From Salminus brasiliensis (lineage: Eukaryota; Chordata; Actinopteri; Characiformes; Bryconidae): a stretch of DNA of 64,000 nt. The notes under the pieces were generated by a model, which was not told the DNA's origin, did no database searches, and saw only the letters and a program-made list of their open reading frames with translations. Location: assembly GCF_030463535.1 (NCBI RefSeq), contig NC_132900.1:31953742-32017741 (forward strand), in the 5' to 3' direction. This document shows positions 1-13,500 of this stretch, piece by piece; the first letter of the stretch is position 1, and every line of letters starts with the position of its first letter. The position numbers and the translations under genes were made by a program.

Positions 1-1520
1 TACTAAACCCCTTAAAATAACGTCTCTCATTAAAGAAGTGTGTAAACTCTGTGAAGACCAGGCCTGTCTGCCTGTCTGCCGTCTCTACTACCGGCTCAGA
101 CAAACACACTGGCCTTCCAGCTCTTTGTAAAAGCAGAGACTTGGGTTTCTTAAGAGTTCCCGGGGAAACCCAACTCTCCACTCACGGCCTGGTGCTTTCT
201 GTGAAACTCTCCACACGTGACCGATACTGGAAGGGGGCAGGGAACAGGGAGTCGCTGGGTAACGAGAGTCATTAGAGTATAGGACTGGGAGACAGTGTGC
301 CTTTGTTAAGAGCAACATTCACTTCCAAATTAAGCGGGTTTACGGAGGACAGCCGAGCTCGGAGCAGCTTCTCAGTGGTTCTGAAACAGCACCTGGTCTG
401 GGAGAATAGACCAGCCTAAACTGCCCGGGGTGGAAGCAGCAGTCTGAAGTCTGGAGGCTGTTCAGCTGTTGGGATTATATAATAGGATTATAGTTAGGAA
501 TCAATGTTTTCAACCATATAAAAACAGTATAACCTGCGTCCAGTGCAACTTCATACTATACATAATTATGCATGATTAGTAGGATGCTTTAAATAGGAGC
601 CAGTTATTTTATAAGATTGTGGACGCGTCCAGAAAAAAGACCAAAGCGAAATGTAGTTGTTTGTCTCTGAGTTTCCTATAATACCCTTACTTTTATACTC
701 CAGATTTTATTACATGTTTTAAAGGGAATTAAGAAACAGCTTCAGTAGCTTTGGTTAGGATTCGATGTTTTTTAACAGAAATGGTAGAAAATGTCCTAAA
801 TGTAGATTTTGAAGCCAAGCAAGACAATTACTGTTTGGTAAACACACACACAAACCTAATTACTGTTTAATTTGCTTAATTTAATATATTTAACATTTCA
901 AAAAATAAAGCATCAGGCCAACAAAAAATAAATAAATAACATAAGGCAACAATTCGCATTAGGTTTTTGAATTATGGCAACTTTAGATTTAATTATCTGG
1001 ATCCAACACAATTTTATTTCATGTATGGTGAATTAGTGTTTCAGCCACAGCAGAAATGATTTTTTAATAATATGAATTTAACAACTGTCAACAGAAACAT
1101 ATATTCTTAACTTGACTGTACATTAAAAAAATAGGTTTTATTTTTATTTTTAAGCATTTTAGCATTAGGCCAACCAATTTCTTTTTGAGTTAGCTATCTG
1201 CTACATCTTTTAAACATGATGAATCATTTTTTTAGCTGTAAAAAGCATGTTTAAATAACATGAACATCAACATGAACAGATATTAATAAGTTGACTGAAC
1301 CTAAATAAAGACATTTTTTAATATGTGTTTTAAATACAGCTGTTTAACACATTATACACATTATACACATTATACCCACCTCAATCTTCTTTCCCACTAA
1401 TGTCTCAATAAAGTGAACTAAAGCAAATGTCTGAGAGTGCAGCAGTATGTCTGATCTGCAGTGTTTAATCACACTGTACTCACAGTAACACAGAAGTCTG
1501 AGCGAAACCATGAAACTTAC
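1..1520. other. Non-coding, no gene seen
   Basis: Left edge. Unique-looking sequence to about 850, then AT-rich sequence with poly-A/T runs. No exon with supporting splice sites or homology was recognised. Confidence 0.5.
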
Positions 1521-1680
1521 TGTACTGCCTCAGTGTACCTGCCTCAGTGTACTGCCTCAGTGTACTGCCTCAGTGTACCTGCCTCAGTGTACTGCCTCAG
1601 TGTACCTGCCTCAGTGTACCTGCCTCAGTGTACTGCCTCAGTGTACCTGCCTCAGTGTACTGCCTCAGTGTACCTGCTGT
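1521..1680. repeat. Minisatellite, 12-13 bp unit
   Basis: Tandem copies of CCTCAGTGTA separated by CTG or CCTG, about 13 units alternating between 12 and 13 bp. The apparent open frames here are products of the repeat. Confidence 0.9.
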
Positions 1681-1687
1681 ACACAGC

Positions 1688-2155
1688 ACGGCTCGCTCGC
1701 TCGCTAGCACATAGTTCGAGCCTACGAACGTTAGCTAGGCTAGCTAGGCTAGCTAGGTTAGCTACATACAACCGCAAACATGTCAGAGCTGACGGTCTTA
1801 CACAAGCATTTTCACAGAAATGGTAGAAAACGTGGTTTGTGGTCCATTAAAATGTTTTACTGAGTAAAAATAACGAGCTAGCGCGGTCTTTGAAGGCTTA
1901 AGCTGGTTGGCTAGTTAGCTATCCTAGCTAGCTAGCAGCTAATGAGTGCGTCCCGGGACCTTAAACAGAACAAAAAATCATATTTTTTACAAAAGCAAAA
2001 AACCCACAGGGGTCAGAAAACGTAGATTATGTAGTTTAAAAATATAAAACTCACCTTACTTATGAAAATGTGCTTCATCTTTATGTAGCTAATTGCTCGA
2101 GGCCTGTCCGACGGGGAAATAGCTAGCTAGCATAATTAGCACTAGCTAGCTAAGT
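1688..2155. repeat. GCTAGC/CTAG-rich palindromic cluster
   Basis: Dense GCTAGC, CTAGCTAG and TTAGCTA motifs in three groups (about 1688-1765, 1908-1942, 2120-2155), separated by ordinary sequence. Confidence 0.6.
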
Positions 2156-2624
2156 GCTAAGTCCCTCAGACTGTTTAACAGAGTTTCTTCCAGAAATTAA
2201 AAACTATTCTTTGTTATTTCATCAAACATTTTAAGTTCAGGTTAGTCATTAAACTGCGTTAAAACAACATCTATCATTTGGTGTCACCAAAACTATATAT
2301 ATATATAAACTGTAAAAATCATATGACTGTCTATAAAGGACTATCTTATAACTTAATTGTTTTTATCTTACATAGTACAGTACATAGTTATATTTAAATA
2401 TGGGCTAAATGTCATCTGAATGACTTATTACAGTGCATATCATTAGTAAAATGTCTTGTAAAATGTGATTTAGAGACTCTGGAGCTCTATTAGTGTCATT
2501 AGATTATACGTTTATATTAATTCTATATTAATTAGGGGGTAAATGGGGTAAGGGGGGATTAGAGAGTATGAGACACTGTTTTATCAGGATCTTTATTTTT
2601 AGGAAAAATGTAATGTTAGTTTGT

Positions 2625-2840
2625 AAAGGGGCAGTGGTGCTCAGCGGTTAGAGCTCCGGGCTGATGAGGTCAGGGTTGTGGGTTCGATGTTGGGCCCTTA
2701 AGCAAGGCCCTTCACCCTCTCTGAAGCTGACTGCACACCGCTCTGGGTGTGTGTGTGTGTGTGTGTGTGTGTTCACTACCATAGGTAAAATGCGCTGTAC
2801 AGTGGCAGATTCATGGACCTTTACCTTAGAAATAAAGATG
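2625..2840 (+). mobile_element. tRNA-derived SINE
   Basis: A tRNA-like head (CAGTGGTGCTCAGCGGTTAG) with a B-box-like GGTTCGATGT at 2681-2690. The body follows with AAGCAAGGCCCTTCACCCTC, an internal (TG)n at about 2745-2772, and a tail typical of fish tRNA-SINEs. Pol III promoter boxes are degenerate. Confidence 0.75.
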
Positions 2841-4228
2841 CTACAAATTCTTGGTTCTTGGATGCGATGGAAGAAAACTTTTGATGCTTTAAAGAACCTG
2901 AGTGTTTGTCGTGGAGGCGACTGGTAAAGAACCTCTACATGAAGCGATAGCTGTTTAGACCTTTAAAGGGTTCTTTATGCAATCAGAACTGCGATTGGTG
3001 CTGCTTGGTCTGATGTGATGAAATTTTACATTACTTTTGGTGTACTTAATTACTTTTGGAGTAATTAGTTTACATTCTCATATTTTAATTTTGAAAAAAT
3101 AACTAAATACATTTGGATTTGTTATTACGAGCTCCTATTACGAAACCCTGAAGGTGTTTATTACATGTTTATAAACCAATTCTAAATCAGATCATATCTC
3201 TCATTGATCTCACTACAATTATCTGTAGTTTTGAGGTACAGTCCTGAAGTATTCAGTGAGAGCAGGTCGAGAGCAGGACTTTCAGACTGCAGATGGGCCG
3301 AGTTTAACCCCTTCACACTCCAGGGCCTATCACACACTGAGGTGTATTACTCAGTAACTGCAGGGACCTCTGTACAGGCTGGCAGGGCTTCAGGCCCGCC
3401 GGCGGGACACAGGCTGTTCAAGACCCTCAGGCAGAAGCCTGTGTGTGTTCAGAGGGGATGACCGGTGCTGTACGCTCCTGTAACTACGTAGGTGTAGCTC
3501 TTTATGGGTCAGTCTGGTTACAGGTCACGCTTTCGGAATTCCTGCCGTTTTTATCTGAGTGTGTTTTCCACAAGACTGATGAGCTGGTGGATGAGTCTCT
3601 CTTCAAGGGGAGTTCTGCTGCAGATCCATCATCTAAATATTGATGACAGCGTCTGTAAATATTTAGAAGTCCTTCTGACTCAGGTAACATCCGCCTCTCA
3701 CTGTTTACAGCATTTTAATTCATACTGGAACACCCAATGCCCCTGTGTGTTAACACTCGCCAAGAACACTGAGCACACCGCGTTGCGTAACCGGCAAACA
3801 ACTGGCACAGCAGCTGGACAGTGTTCTTGTACCTGTCAGTCTTCAAGAGAAAGATGGTATGTAGGTCAGAGGGAAGCGCAGGGTTCGTCCTGGTGGAAGG
3901 GCCAATCCAAGTTCAAGTGCAATAAAATCTTTATAGATATCCCAGATCTCCTCCTAAAGTGGATGCCTCCTTAAATTCCTGTGTGAACCCCTCCCCTCTC
4001 CCAACACACACACACACATTTCAGCAACACTGCACAGTACTGATGCTGAATCACTGATACTCAAACCTCACTTTTCTTTTTTTTTTTTTAAACATCCTCG
4101 AGTCTTTAACCATGTTTATCTTGTCAAACAGGACCAAAGCAGAGCTGTAAAACGGGTCAAATCCAAACCTCCAAAACTGTTACATCACAGTCCTACAGTC
4201 CACAGTCCTCCAAAACTAACATACGAAC
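2841..4228. other. Non-coding, no gene seen
   Basis: The 156-residue frame at 3504-3974 has no recognisable domain and no splice support. I see nothing else I can name. Confidence 0.45.
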
Positions 4229-4738
4229 AAACACTATATGTCCAAATATTTTTGGACACTCCTTCTAATAAATTGCATTCAGCTACTTTAAGCTGCATCC
4301 ATTGCTGACACAGATGTGCAAATGCACACACAGCTTGTCTAGTCCCTGTAGAGGAGAAGTACTGCCAAAAGAATAGGACTCTCTCTCGGCTCCATGCTGC
4401 CTAATAATGCCAGGCGTGGGCTAGTAGAGGGGTATAAAGCCCCCCAGCATTGAGGAGCTGTGGAGCAGTGGAGGAGCTGTGCTCTCTGGAATGATGGTGG
4501 AGGAGCTCCATCCAGTACTTGATCATTATTTGACATCCTGAATCACTAAGGCTCTTGTAACTGAATGCAATCAAATCCTCACAGCAATGCTCCACCAAAA
4601 TCTAGTAGAAAGTCTTCTTCTCTGGACAGTAGAGACAGTTACTCCAACAAAAGCAGGATCAGCTCTTTTTAATACCCTTGATTTCAGAAGAAGCAGTAAA
4701 TGAGCAGGTGTCCCAATACTTTTGTCCATATAGTGTAC
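4229..4738 (+). mobile_element. Tc1/mariner-derived MITE, near full length
   Basis: One end is TACACTATATGTCC-like (CACTATATGTCCAAATATTT); the other ends in CCCAATACTTTTGTCCATAT then AGTGTA, so the termini are inverted. The interior has the GGTATAAAGCCCCCCAGCAT block and a residue of Tc1 transposase 3' sequence (CCAAAATCTAGTAGAAAGTC). Best copy of the family in the window. Confidence 0.85.
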
Positions 4739-4969
4739 TTTTGAGGCTGATCACTGTGGCTGCTTTGGGAGAATATTGAGCTCATCCAGCTGTTTCTCAT
4801 TGCGCCATCTTCTGGTGTAATAGAGAAGTGCAATACTCACACTTAACCACTAGAGGCCAGTGGTGAAGCGTGGTATTGGTTAAAGGCCCTCAAATGTCCC
4901 CAATTGGCAATTACCTGCTTTCTTAATTACATCATATTCTTGTGGCGTGATAATAGCAGGAAGCATTTA

Positions 4970-5395
4970 AGAGACACCTGATCATTCACTGTTTCTTCTG
5001 TAATCAAGGGTATTAAAAAGAGTTGCTGTGAAGATTTGATTGCATTCAACAATAAGAATGATAGTGAGGTCAGGATGTTGGATGATGATCACCACCCCAC
5101 CTCATCATCCCCAACTCATCCCAAAAGTACTGGATGGAGCTCCACCACCATCATTCCAGAGAACACAGTTCTTCCACTGCTCCACAGCTCCTCAATGCTG
5201 GGGGGCTTTATACCCCTCTAGCCCACGCCTGGCATTAGGCAGCATGGAGCCGATAGGGTCATGATGTTTATCTGCTCCAGAGGGACTAGACCAGCTGTGT
5301 GAATATGTAAACTTGCTGTGTCAGCAAAGGGTGCAACTTAAAGTAACTGAATGCATCATTAGAAGGGGCGTCCACAAACATTTGGTCACATACTG
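4970..5395 (-). mobile_element. Tc1/mariner-derived MITE, reverse orientation
   Basis: Begins GACACCTGATCATTCACTG and ends near GTCCACAAACATTTGGTCAC. It contains GGGGGGCTTTATACCCCTCT in the middle. It lies 230 bp from the copy at 4229-4738 in opposite orientation. Confidence 0.8.
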
Positions 5396-5703
5396 TTTTG
5401 ATCACTAATATGCTGGTCCACTGGAGAGGCTCCGGTCAGTCTGGAACCTGAACTACGGATTGGTGTTTCTCCTCTCACAACAGCAGATCATCCGTTGTCA
5501 GAAGCTTCTGATGGATTTCTCAGTAGAGCTCCAGATTTGGTCGTGGGGTGGTGCAGTAGTGTCTACTTCATTAATTCTCACTCCTATGCAGATTTCACTG
5601 TTCCAGACTGGTAAACAGGAACGGTAAGAGAATATCAGCCTCATAAACAAACAGGAGACACAATTTTAAATGGTAAAAAAAATATTTTTAATTGTTTCGT
5701 CTG

Positions 5704-7302
5704 TTTATTTCATAACGTAAGGCATCCACCTGTGTTTTTCAGCAGTGAATACAAAAACATGCATTTACAGGTATATTTATCAGCATCCAGATATCAACTT
5801 AATAATGTAATAACTAATACTAAGCAAGGTATAAACGGTATAGGGCTTCAGTCATTTTTAGGCATTTTTAGACAAAGACAACAAAGAGCTCAGATTCCAA
5901 CAGTCAGGCACAACAGTGCTGGAATAAATATCAGCAAACAATAGCTTAAAATAAATGATCAGTATTGGTCAGATTTCAGATTTGACCAATATTTTAAACT
6001 GATGATATTTGAAACTCCAAAAGCACAGGTCATCTGTGCTTTATTTAATTTACTGAATGTGTAACTCTATTTATTTATATATCTCAAATCTAGATTGATG
6101 TAATCCCAGTAAAAAATACTGGATAATGTCACCGGCTCACAATCCCCATATCGGTGCATCCCTACATTCCAGTCACAGACGACTTCCAGCTAATCTTCAT
6201 TTTTGTTCTATTTAGTCTCCCAGCAAACTTGGGAAACTTTTTTTCCTGGGTGATAAGACTGGAAAAGACTACAAACGTGGACTGCCTTGGGGACTAGACT
6301 GGGGATTTCTGTTGTACAAATGGAGAACCTAATGGAATATGGAGAACATCCAAATGCATAACTAAAAAACACCTACAGATCACTTGACCATCCTCCTCAT
6401 CCTCCTACATAATTCTTAAAACATATTTAGGGCCGGTGTCCCAAAACATAAAAGAGCCTAATCTGAGACTATATATTCCTCTAAATTCAAAATGCTGTTT
6501 AGATCAGATCTAGGCTTAATCCTTAGAACCAGCCCTAATAATGGGATGATATTTTCATGTTTTATAACATATGGCTGCAGCGTGGCGTCAGTGGGATGAG
6601 AGGTTTCTGCTAAATGCATTAAACTACACAACTAAACTCTAACTCTACAGGTTGGCACATAAATACTGAAACATGCAGGCTTTTTCTTCTGACCAGAGTC
6701 CCAAACTCCCATGTCTAAATAACAGATGAGGGTCATAAATCTAGTGTTTTTGTTCTATAACATGTTTAAATACCATCAACTCAATTTGAGTTATTTTAGC
6801 AATAATCTGGAGAAACTGAAACTATTCATTGCAGTGAAATCTGAATTTTCCAGAATTCTTCCTGTAAAGGAAGTAACTGTTCTAGATATGAACAATATGT
6901 AGAAACTCATTATAATCTACTCCATCCTTTAACTGTGTTTACCTTGTATTTCAACAAGTCAAAAGTGAACATTCAAATAAATACAAATCAAATAAATCCA
7001 CATGAAAGCATATTTGATCGAAGTGCTCACAGAAGTCAGTCTGAAGTCTGGTGGTTCTGAAGAGCTGTGCTGAAGGCTGAATCTACAGTATCCGTCTCTG
7101 TGAAGATTGGAATATGTGACACTGGTGTTTTCAGGCCTTAGAAGCACAGTGGTTTTCACTATGGCTTTCCTTTATCTCTGCTCGAGTACCCGACCCTCTG
7201 GGCCTCAGAGACGTGGTCAGCAGCCGATGCTGAAGCTCTCCGTCTACCACTGCTGGCTGGGCGGCTGATGTGTGTCCATTCCCAGGGCTCGCGGTAGTGG
7301 GC
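5704..7302 (-). other. probable bicdl2 3' UTR
   Basis: Non-coding sequence after the bicdl2 stop, with no recognisable repeats. Minus-strand AATAAA hexamers occur at about 6069-6074, 6040-6045 and 5704-5709, so the 3' end cannot be fixed from sequence alone. The 5704 hexamer would give a UTR of about 1.6 kb. Confidence 0.45.
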
Positions 7303-7506
7303 TTATTTGCCCAGTTTGAGCCAGTCTCTCCAAGGTGACTGATTGGGTGCTGAGGTGATCTCTGGCATGCAGGGCGGTGCGACCGAGGGTCTCTTGGACT
7401 TGCGGAGGAAAGATAGACGGGTAACTCCAGTCTTTTTCCGGTCTGTCTGCTGCTCTGTCTGGTGCTGGCTCTTCAGCTGCTGGTTGATGATAATTTGAAT
7501 GTCATC
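7303..7506 (-). CDS. bicdl2: bicdl2 exon 10, C-terminus and stop (residues 460-526)
   Basis: Acceptor CCTAAAG|GAT, preceded by a (TG)n tract. Encodes DDIQIIINQQLKSQ, the continuation of the WQDD motif, then a basic tail (RLSFLRKSKRPS) ending WRDWLKLGK and a stop at 7305-7303. BICDL proteins commonly end in a short basic hydrophobic tail after a variable linker. Confidence 0.9.
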   Translation of the reverse strand, partial: DDIQIIINQQLKSQHQTEQQTDRKKTGVTRLSFLRKSKRPSVAPPCMPEITSAPNQSPWRDWLKLGK

Positions 7507-10500
7507 CTTTAGGGGTGACACACACACACACACACACACACAGTATATCAATGAAAATGTAAAAATAGCAGCTTAAAGATGATACTAGTACTGTCTGACA
7601 CTGTATCTCAGTACAGTACTCAAAATTATACTCGAGCATAAGCAGCAAAAATAAAATAAAACAACAACAACTGAAGCACTGGTTCAAAATTAAAAATCTC
7701 TTTAGACTTATAAAATAAATAACTGCATAAATTAATTATCGATACCCAATAATTTGGTAAAATGCATTGCTATAAGATGTTCTGATGGACTACTGTATTC
7801 AGCTGACAGGGAATCTTTGATATGTTTGTCAAGCAGCCACTAGGGGGAGACAACAGAGCACAGTGTAATTTGCATAGCGCAGTGCAGTTTTAATGTTGCT
7901 ACTAATTAATAAAAAACTAATTAGATGATAACTAATAATATAATATTTGTATCACCCAGTAATTTTTTGTTATCTCATACTTTCACATCTATCTCATGCT
8001 TTCACTTAATTTAGTGTTACTATAGTCCTTTCAGACCAGCCATCACAGCGAGACAAACCTCCACGCTGTCTCAAGAGCCTTGATGCGTCTTAATTATTAG
8101 ATTTGTGTTAATTTGTTTTTCCTCCCTGGGAAGACTGACTTTGTCAGTTTGGACCATTTACTAAATACACCTACTGCCATTAAATTTTGCTTAATTGTAA
8201 GAACGGATGTTTTTTCTGCTGCCTGATGCATTACTGTTTTCATCCTGTTTTTCATGAGTTTGCTGGAGATATCCGAGGTACAATGCTTCACCTCACAGTC
8301 AAACATGACAACATAATGCAAAATACAAAGAAAGAGGTCTGAAAGGGTTAATTTAAAGAGTCTTATGGTTAGTTCATCATCCTACAGGAAGCATGAAGTT
8401 CCAGCGTGGAAATCGACCTTGACCCCAAGCTTTGAACATAAGTATGTGAACAAACGTGGAGGGGCTTATTAGGCTCCCCATGAATAGTGCCCCCAGTGTG
8501 ACTCACCTGCCAGGCCTCCAGTTCCTGGGACAGCTCCAGTTTGCGCTGGATGGCCTCCAGCAGCTGGTTGTTCAGGCACATTATATCGTTTTTACTCCTC
8601 ACCAGTTCCGCCTCCACCGCCGTCTTCCTGCAGTGAAGAGAATATAAACCACCATCACACACAAAACACCAAACTGAGGAGCAGAGTGCAGATAACCGCA
8701 GAGCTGCAGGCCTGCTGCTGTTACAGCTCCATATTAAAGCCTATGGGTTTAGAATGGGGTGCCAGAAAAGCTCCTGTAGGTTTAATGTGTAGGTGTCCCA
8801 ATACTTCTTTTTAGTGTCTATTTGTGTACAATACTGGGCAGAGGTTTTAGGCACCCAATTACAGTCTCATAAACAACAAGGCGTTATCTAGTTGCCTCAA
8901 AAATCGGCCCGATACTTACTTTGCTATAGCATCGTCTCTGTCCTTTATAGCCCGCTGGACAATCTCTTCATCCAGCCTGTTGTCTGCTTTGAGTCTCAGT
9001 TCAGCAATCTCTTCTAAGAGTTGTGTGTTCTGAGAGAGAGAGAGACACAGAGAGGAAGGAAGGAAGGAAATCAGTTATTGTTAGTTCACCAACAGCAACA
9101 CATGGAAATCAGTTTAATACACTTAACTTTCCAGCATCTAACAATTATTCAGTATTTACTTATTATTCAGTATCTACCTGTTTATTAGTATCTATTAATT
9201 ATGTAGTACCTACAAAATGTTTAGTATTTACTTATTATTTAATAAGTACTTATCATTCAGTATCTACTAATTATTCAGTATTTCCTTATTATTCAGTATT
9301 TACCTACACTTATATTCAGTATTTCCTTATTATTTAGTATTTCCTTATTATTTAGTATTTACCTACACTTATATTCAGTATTTCCTTATTATTTAGTATT
9401 TCCTTATTATTTAGTATTTACCTAAACTTATATTCAGTATTTCCTTAGTATTCAGTATCTACTAATTATTCGGTATTCACTAATTATTTAGTATGTTTAT
9501 TATTCAACAAGTACTTCAGTATCTACTAATTCAATTATTCAGTGTTGACTAATTATTCAGAATCTTTTATGAAACTAATGCAACTTTTTAAGTGTGTGCT
9601 CATAAACAGGCCTGTAAAAAAACAACAAGAAATATTATGCTGCAAGTGTGGCTTTCTCAATTTCAACTGTAATCTCAGTCTGGACATTCCTCTGGCGTTC
9701 TCAGCTCATTCCCGGATTTTTGTAACATAGAGACAAAAGGCTCAGTCAGAAGCCGTCAGCCATCGTCTCTGATAGCTTCAACACACAAGCCAGTGTCACC
9801 TGATCACGCAGCTCCTGTATCCAGCCTGTCTTCTCACACTGCACACGCCCCTCTTCCACAATGGGCTGCTTCAGCTCCTGCAGACACAGCGAAACACAGA
9901 TACCTCGCGTCAGTATCACCGGAGCGAGGGCGATGTGAGGTGGACCCTTTGTTTGGGGCCACAGGGAGGGGTGTGATGTGTGCAGGCTCGAGCTCAGGTA
10001 ACCCAGATATAAATGGCTTTCTATTCTGTCTCTCTGCCTCCCTCGCCCTCGCCCTCGCCCTCTCCCCAGCTCGCTCTCATTAAGCTAGTTTTCCAACCCG
10101 CTGCTCCTAAGCCAAGCTTTTGGCAACTGTGTGGAAAGCCAACAGCAACAAAGAGTGCTGACGCATGCCCCACTTATTACATACACTGTGTGTCCAAATG
10201 TTTGTGGACGCCCCTTCTAATGAATGCATTCAGCTACTGTAAGTAACACCTACTGCTGACACAGATGTGCAAATGCACACATACAGCTTGTCTAGTCCCT
10301 GTAGAGAAGTACTGCCAATAGAATAGGACTCTTTTGGCACCTGTTGGCACCATGCTGTCTATTGCCAGGTGTGGGCTAGTAGAGGGGTGTAAAGCCCCCC
10401 AGCATTGGTTAAGACAACTTAAGGGTTAATGACAACTGCTTAATCAACCAAAGCCCTGCTGCAGTGTATCCAGCTGTAATGTGAGAAGATGGTACAGTAA

Positions 10501-13500
10501 AAGCCCTGCAGGCAGGGAGTCAGGTTTCAGACATTTAGTGAAAAGGGCAGCTGGGAAAAGGGGTCATTGTTCAAGTCTATGAGTGGCTGTGTGTCTCAGC
10601 TTGGCCACTAAGCTCACCTGTAGTGTCTGCCCATGCACTATCCTTTCTGCTACACTCTTCAGCTGCCCCAGCATGCCTTTCAGGTTGTCCTCTTCATTTT
10701 CAAGAGACCCTGAGCTGGTGGAGCCAGGGAGCAGCATGTCCAGGATGGTGCTCACTTCCTGTGTGATCTACAGACATCATCAGACAGAAATCTGACATTA
10801 ATATTTATAGTTCCATCAAAGATTGTGATTGTGTGTGTCTCATAAAAGTGTCTGCTATAAGGTTAAGTGAACTGGATAGAGCTGGATATTTAGGTCGCAA
10901 TTACACAAATACAAATTTAATTTTGGAATTTAGAAAGTGATATGTAAAGCTATTTATCTGGGTATTTAAAATAAATAATTAATTTAAAAATGTTTAATGA
11001 AATAGAATAAATACTAATAAACAAATAAAAACTAGAGTGATTGTGTTTTCCCATGAAATTCCAGTATTTTCAGTCACCATCCAACACCTCTCTATGATGC
11101 TTATTGCCTGCTTACTGCTTCTGTATGTGACGTGTAAGGCCTTCTTCTGTTCGGTTCTGCAGTACTGCATTTCCGAAGTGACTTTCTTTAACCAACTGCA
11201 GGGTCGTCCCCAGAGCAACGTAGGGAAAGTACCTCTAGGGCACAATGGCAGCACCAATCATCTGGCAGTGGAACACACAACCTCTATAGCTTGTGCCAAA
11301 TTCACAACTTGCTAAGATGTTACAACGATCCTTTTACTGTATAACTTGTCCATTTAATACAAAACAGACATTAACTTCATTAGAAACCCTCACCTTGTTG
11401 CTGTAATTTGCTGGTATACAGCTGAAGACACTACCCATCCTCTCGCTCCCTTAAAGACCAGTTTCTGACCTCAGAGCTGCTCTTGGCTGGTAGATACCAT
11501 TCTACCTCATGCACTTCAATGATTACCAGTGTCACACAAACACACACACACACACACACACACTGCTATGCTACTACCATGTCAGTGTCAGTGCTGAGAA
11601 CAGTCCACCACTCAAATATAGTCTTGAGAACAGTGGCCCTAAAGACAAATACCAATGAGCAATGATGAGTGAGGTTGAGGTGAGGATGAAGGCGTTGTGC
11701 TGCAGTAGATGGGCTACAGTCTGTAAATGTAAGCTAGGTCATTTACCTCAAGGTACAAGGAAGGGCATTACATCCCCTAACAATGATTTTTTTGTAAAAT
11801 TGCAGACAAATTCTCTATGTTGCCCAGAAAAGCATGCGTGACCGCTAGGTTGCGTTGCCCAGTTAAGGTAAACAGATTTGGACGATAATGTTAGCTCAGC
11901 ATAAACACAGCACAAGATCCTATCGCCCGTTTCCTCGCTAGACTGAATTGTGTGTTTTCAGTTGTTCAGATTGACATATCTTTAAAGCCATTTACTCTTT
12001 ACATAATATGATATGAGCTAGTAGTGCCCATTATTTCTGCCATAGCCATCACTACTGAGCCTCACTGAAGAACACTGTGCACTAAATAGCTATAGCTACC
12101 GCTGTCTAGACAGATAGGTAGCTATAAACAGCTACTCTATTCTATTATAGATTACATCAATATCTATTAGATTACATTTAATACATTTATAGACATGTTG
12201 TTACTATATGCATGTCAGTGTTTTTGAATATGATGTAGTTCTACAGTATTACAGAGACTTGGGTCTCCACTTCCTGAATGGGACATCTGAAAAACAACCC
12301 TGAAACGTTGCTAAATGAGGACCCAGGAGCACAATTTTACTATACATTATTGCAGATGTATTTCTAAGCGTAAGATCTGTTAATTAAAGGGGTAAGGAAG
12401 GAGTTTTTAAGCTGTAGGATGACACTGCTTTATGTACGGCACATAGCGAAGGTATTTCCTTAACCTAGCACCCTAGTGCTGCACATTGACCATGCTGTCA
12501 TGCTGCTGCCTGTGAAGCTCAAAAAAACATTTTCTGTGGTAAAAGCCACAACACTATACATATTTCCTCATGACTCACGGCCACATGCAGTCTGAGGTAG
12601 GCACGAGTTGCTAAACGAATCATTACAAAAGTCCCTCGTGACTCAAGTGTTAAGGAAGGATCTTCTTTTTTCCATTAAAACCCAAAGTACTCCCAGCGTC
12701 AGTTAGGCATTAATCGAAACCCGACACACGAGACGACAGTCTTATCATAAAGAGCTCGGCAATAACAATAAATTCACGTTAGAAAGGCTCCTCGCAGACA
12801 AAGCACTGCATGAGCCACTGAATAAACAGTAAGGTGAGAAATGATTAAGCTGCTGACTGTGGAAGTTTCTATTTATTTCCATAAGGTGAGAGTACTATTT
12901 TCTTGTCGCCAAAATAAACAGCTGTTCCCGAGGCTGGGCATGACACCATCTCTCAGCCAACGGGTATTTGCTTAATGACTGTCCAAAAAATTAGGCAGAC
13001 AGACAGATTCATCACTTCAATCCACAAAATGCTTTTTAATTGATTATGTTGTCAGTTTACAATGATTTTGAATACAAAGCCATGTGGACAAAAGTATTGG
13101 GACACCTGCTTATTCACTGTTTCTTCAAATTAAGGGTATTAAAAGAGTTTCTCCAGCTTTTGTTGGAGTAACTGTCTCTACTGTCCAGAGAAGACTTTCT
13201 AGTAGAGTTTGGAGCAGAGTACTGTGAGGATTTAATTGCATTCGGTGACGAGAGTGTTAGTGAGGTCAGGATGTTGGACGACCCCCCCACCATATTGTCC
13301 CCAACTCCCCAAAGCATTCCACAAGTACTGGATGGAGCACCACCATCATTCCCGAGAACAGTGGAATGATGGGCAGCTGTGTTTAGGTCACTCACCTCCT
13401 CCTTGTCCTGGCTCCAGCCCATGGCATCCAGACTGTGCTCCATTTCGGACAGCAGGGATGTGTCCCCGTGGTCGCTGTGTTGAAGGGACACCTCTTCCTG

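Noticed and set aside
1461..1826. 121-codon frame with repeated peptide
   Set aside because: Product of the 12-13 bp minisatellite; composition is purely repeat-driven.
3504..3974. 156-codon plus-strand frame
   Set aside because: No recognisable domain, no splice support, no promoter context; length is within chance for this composition.
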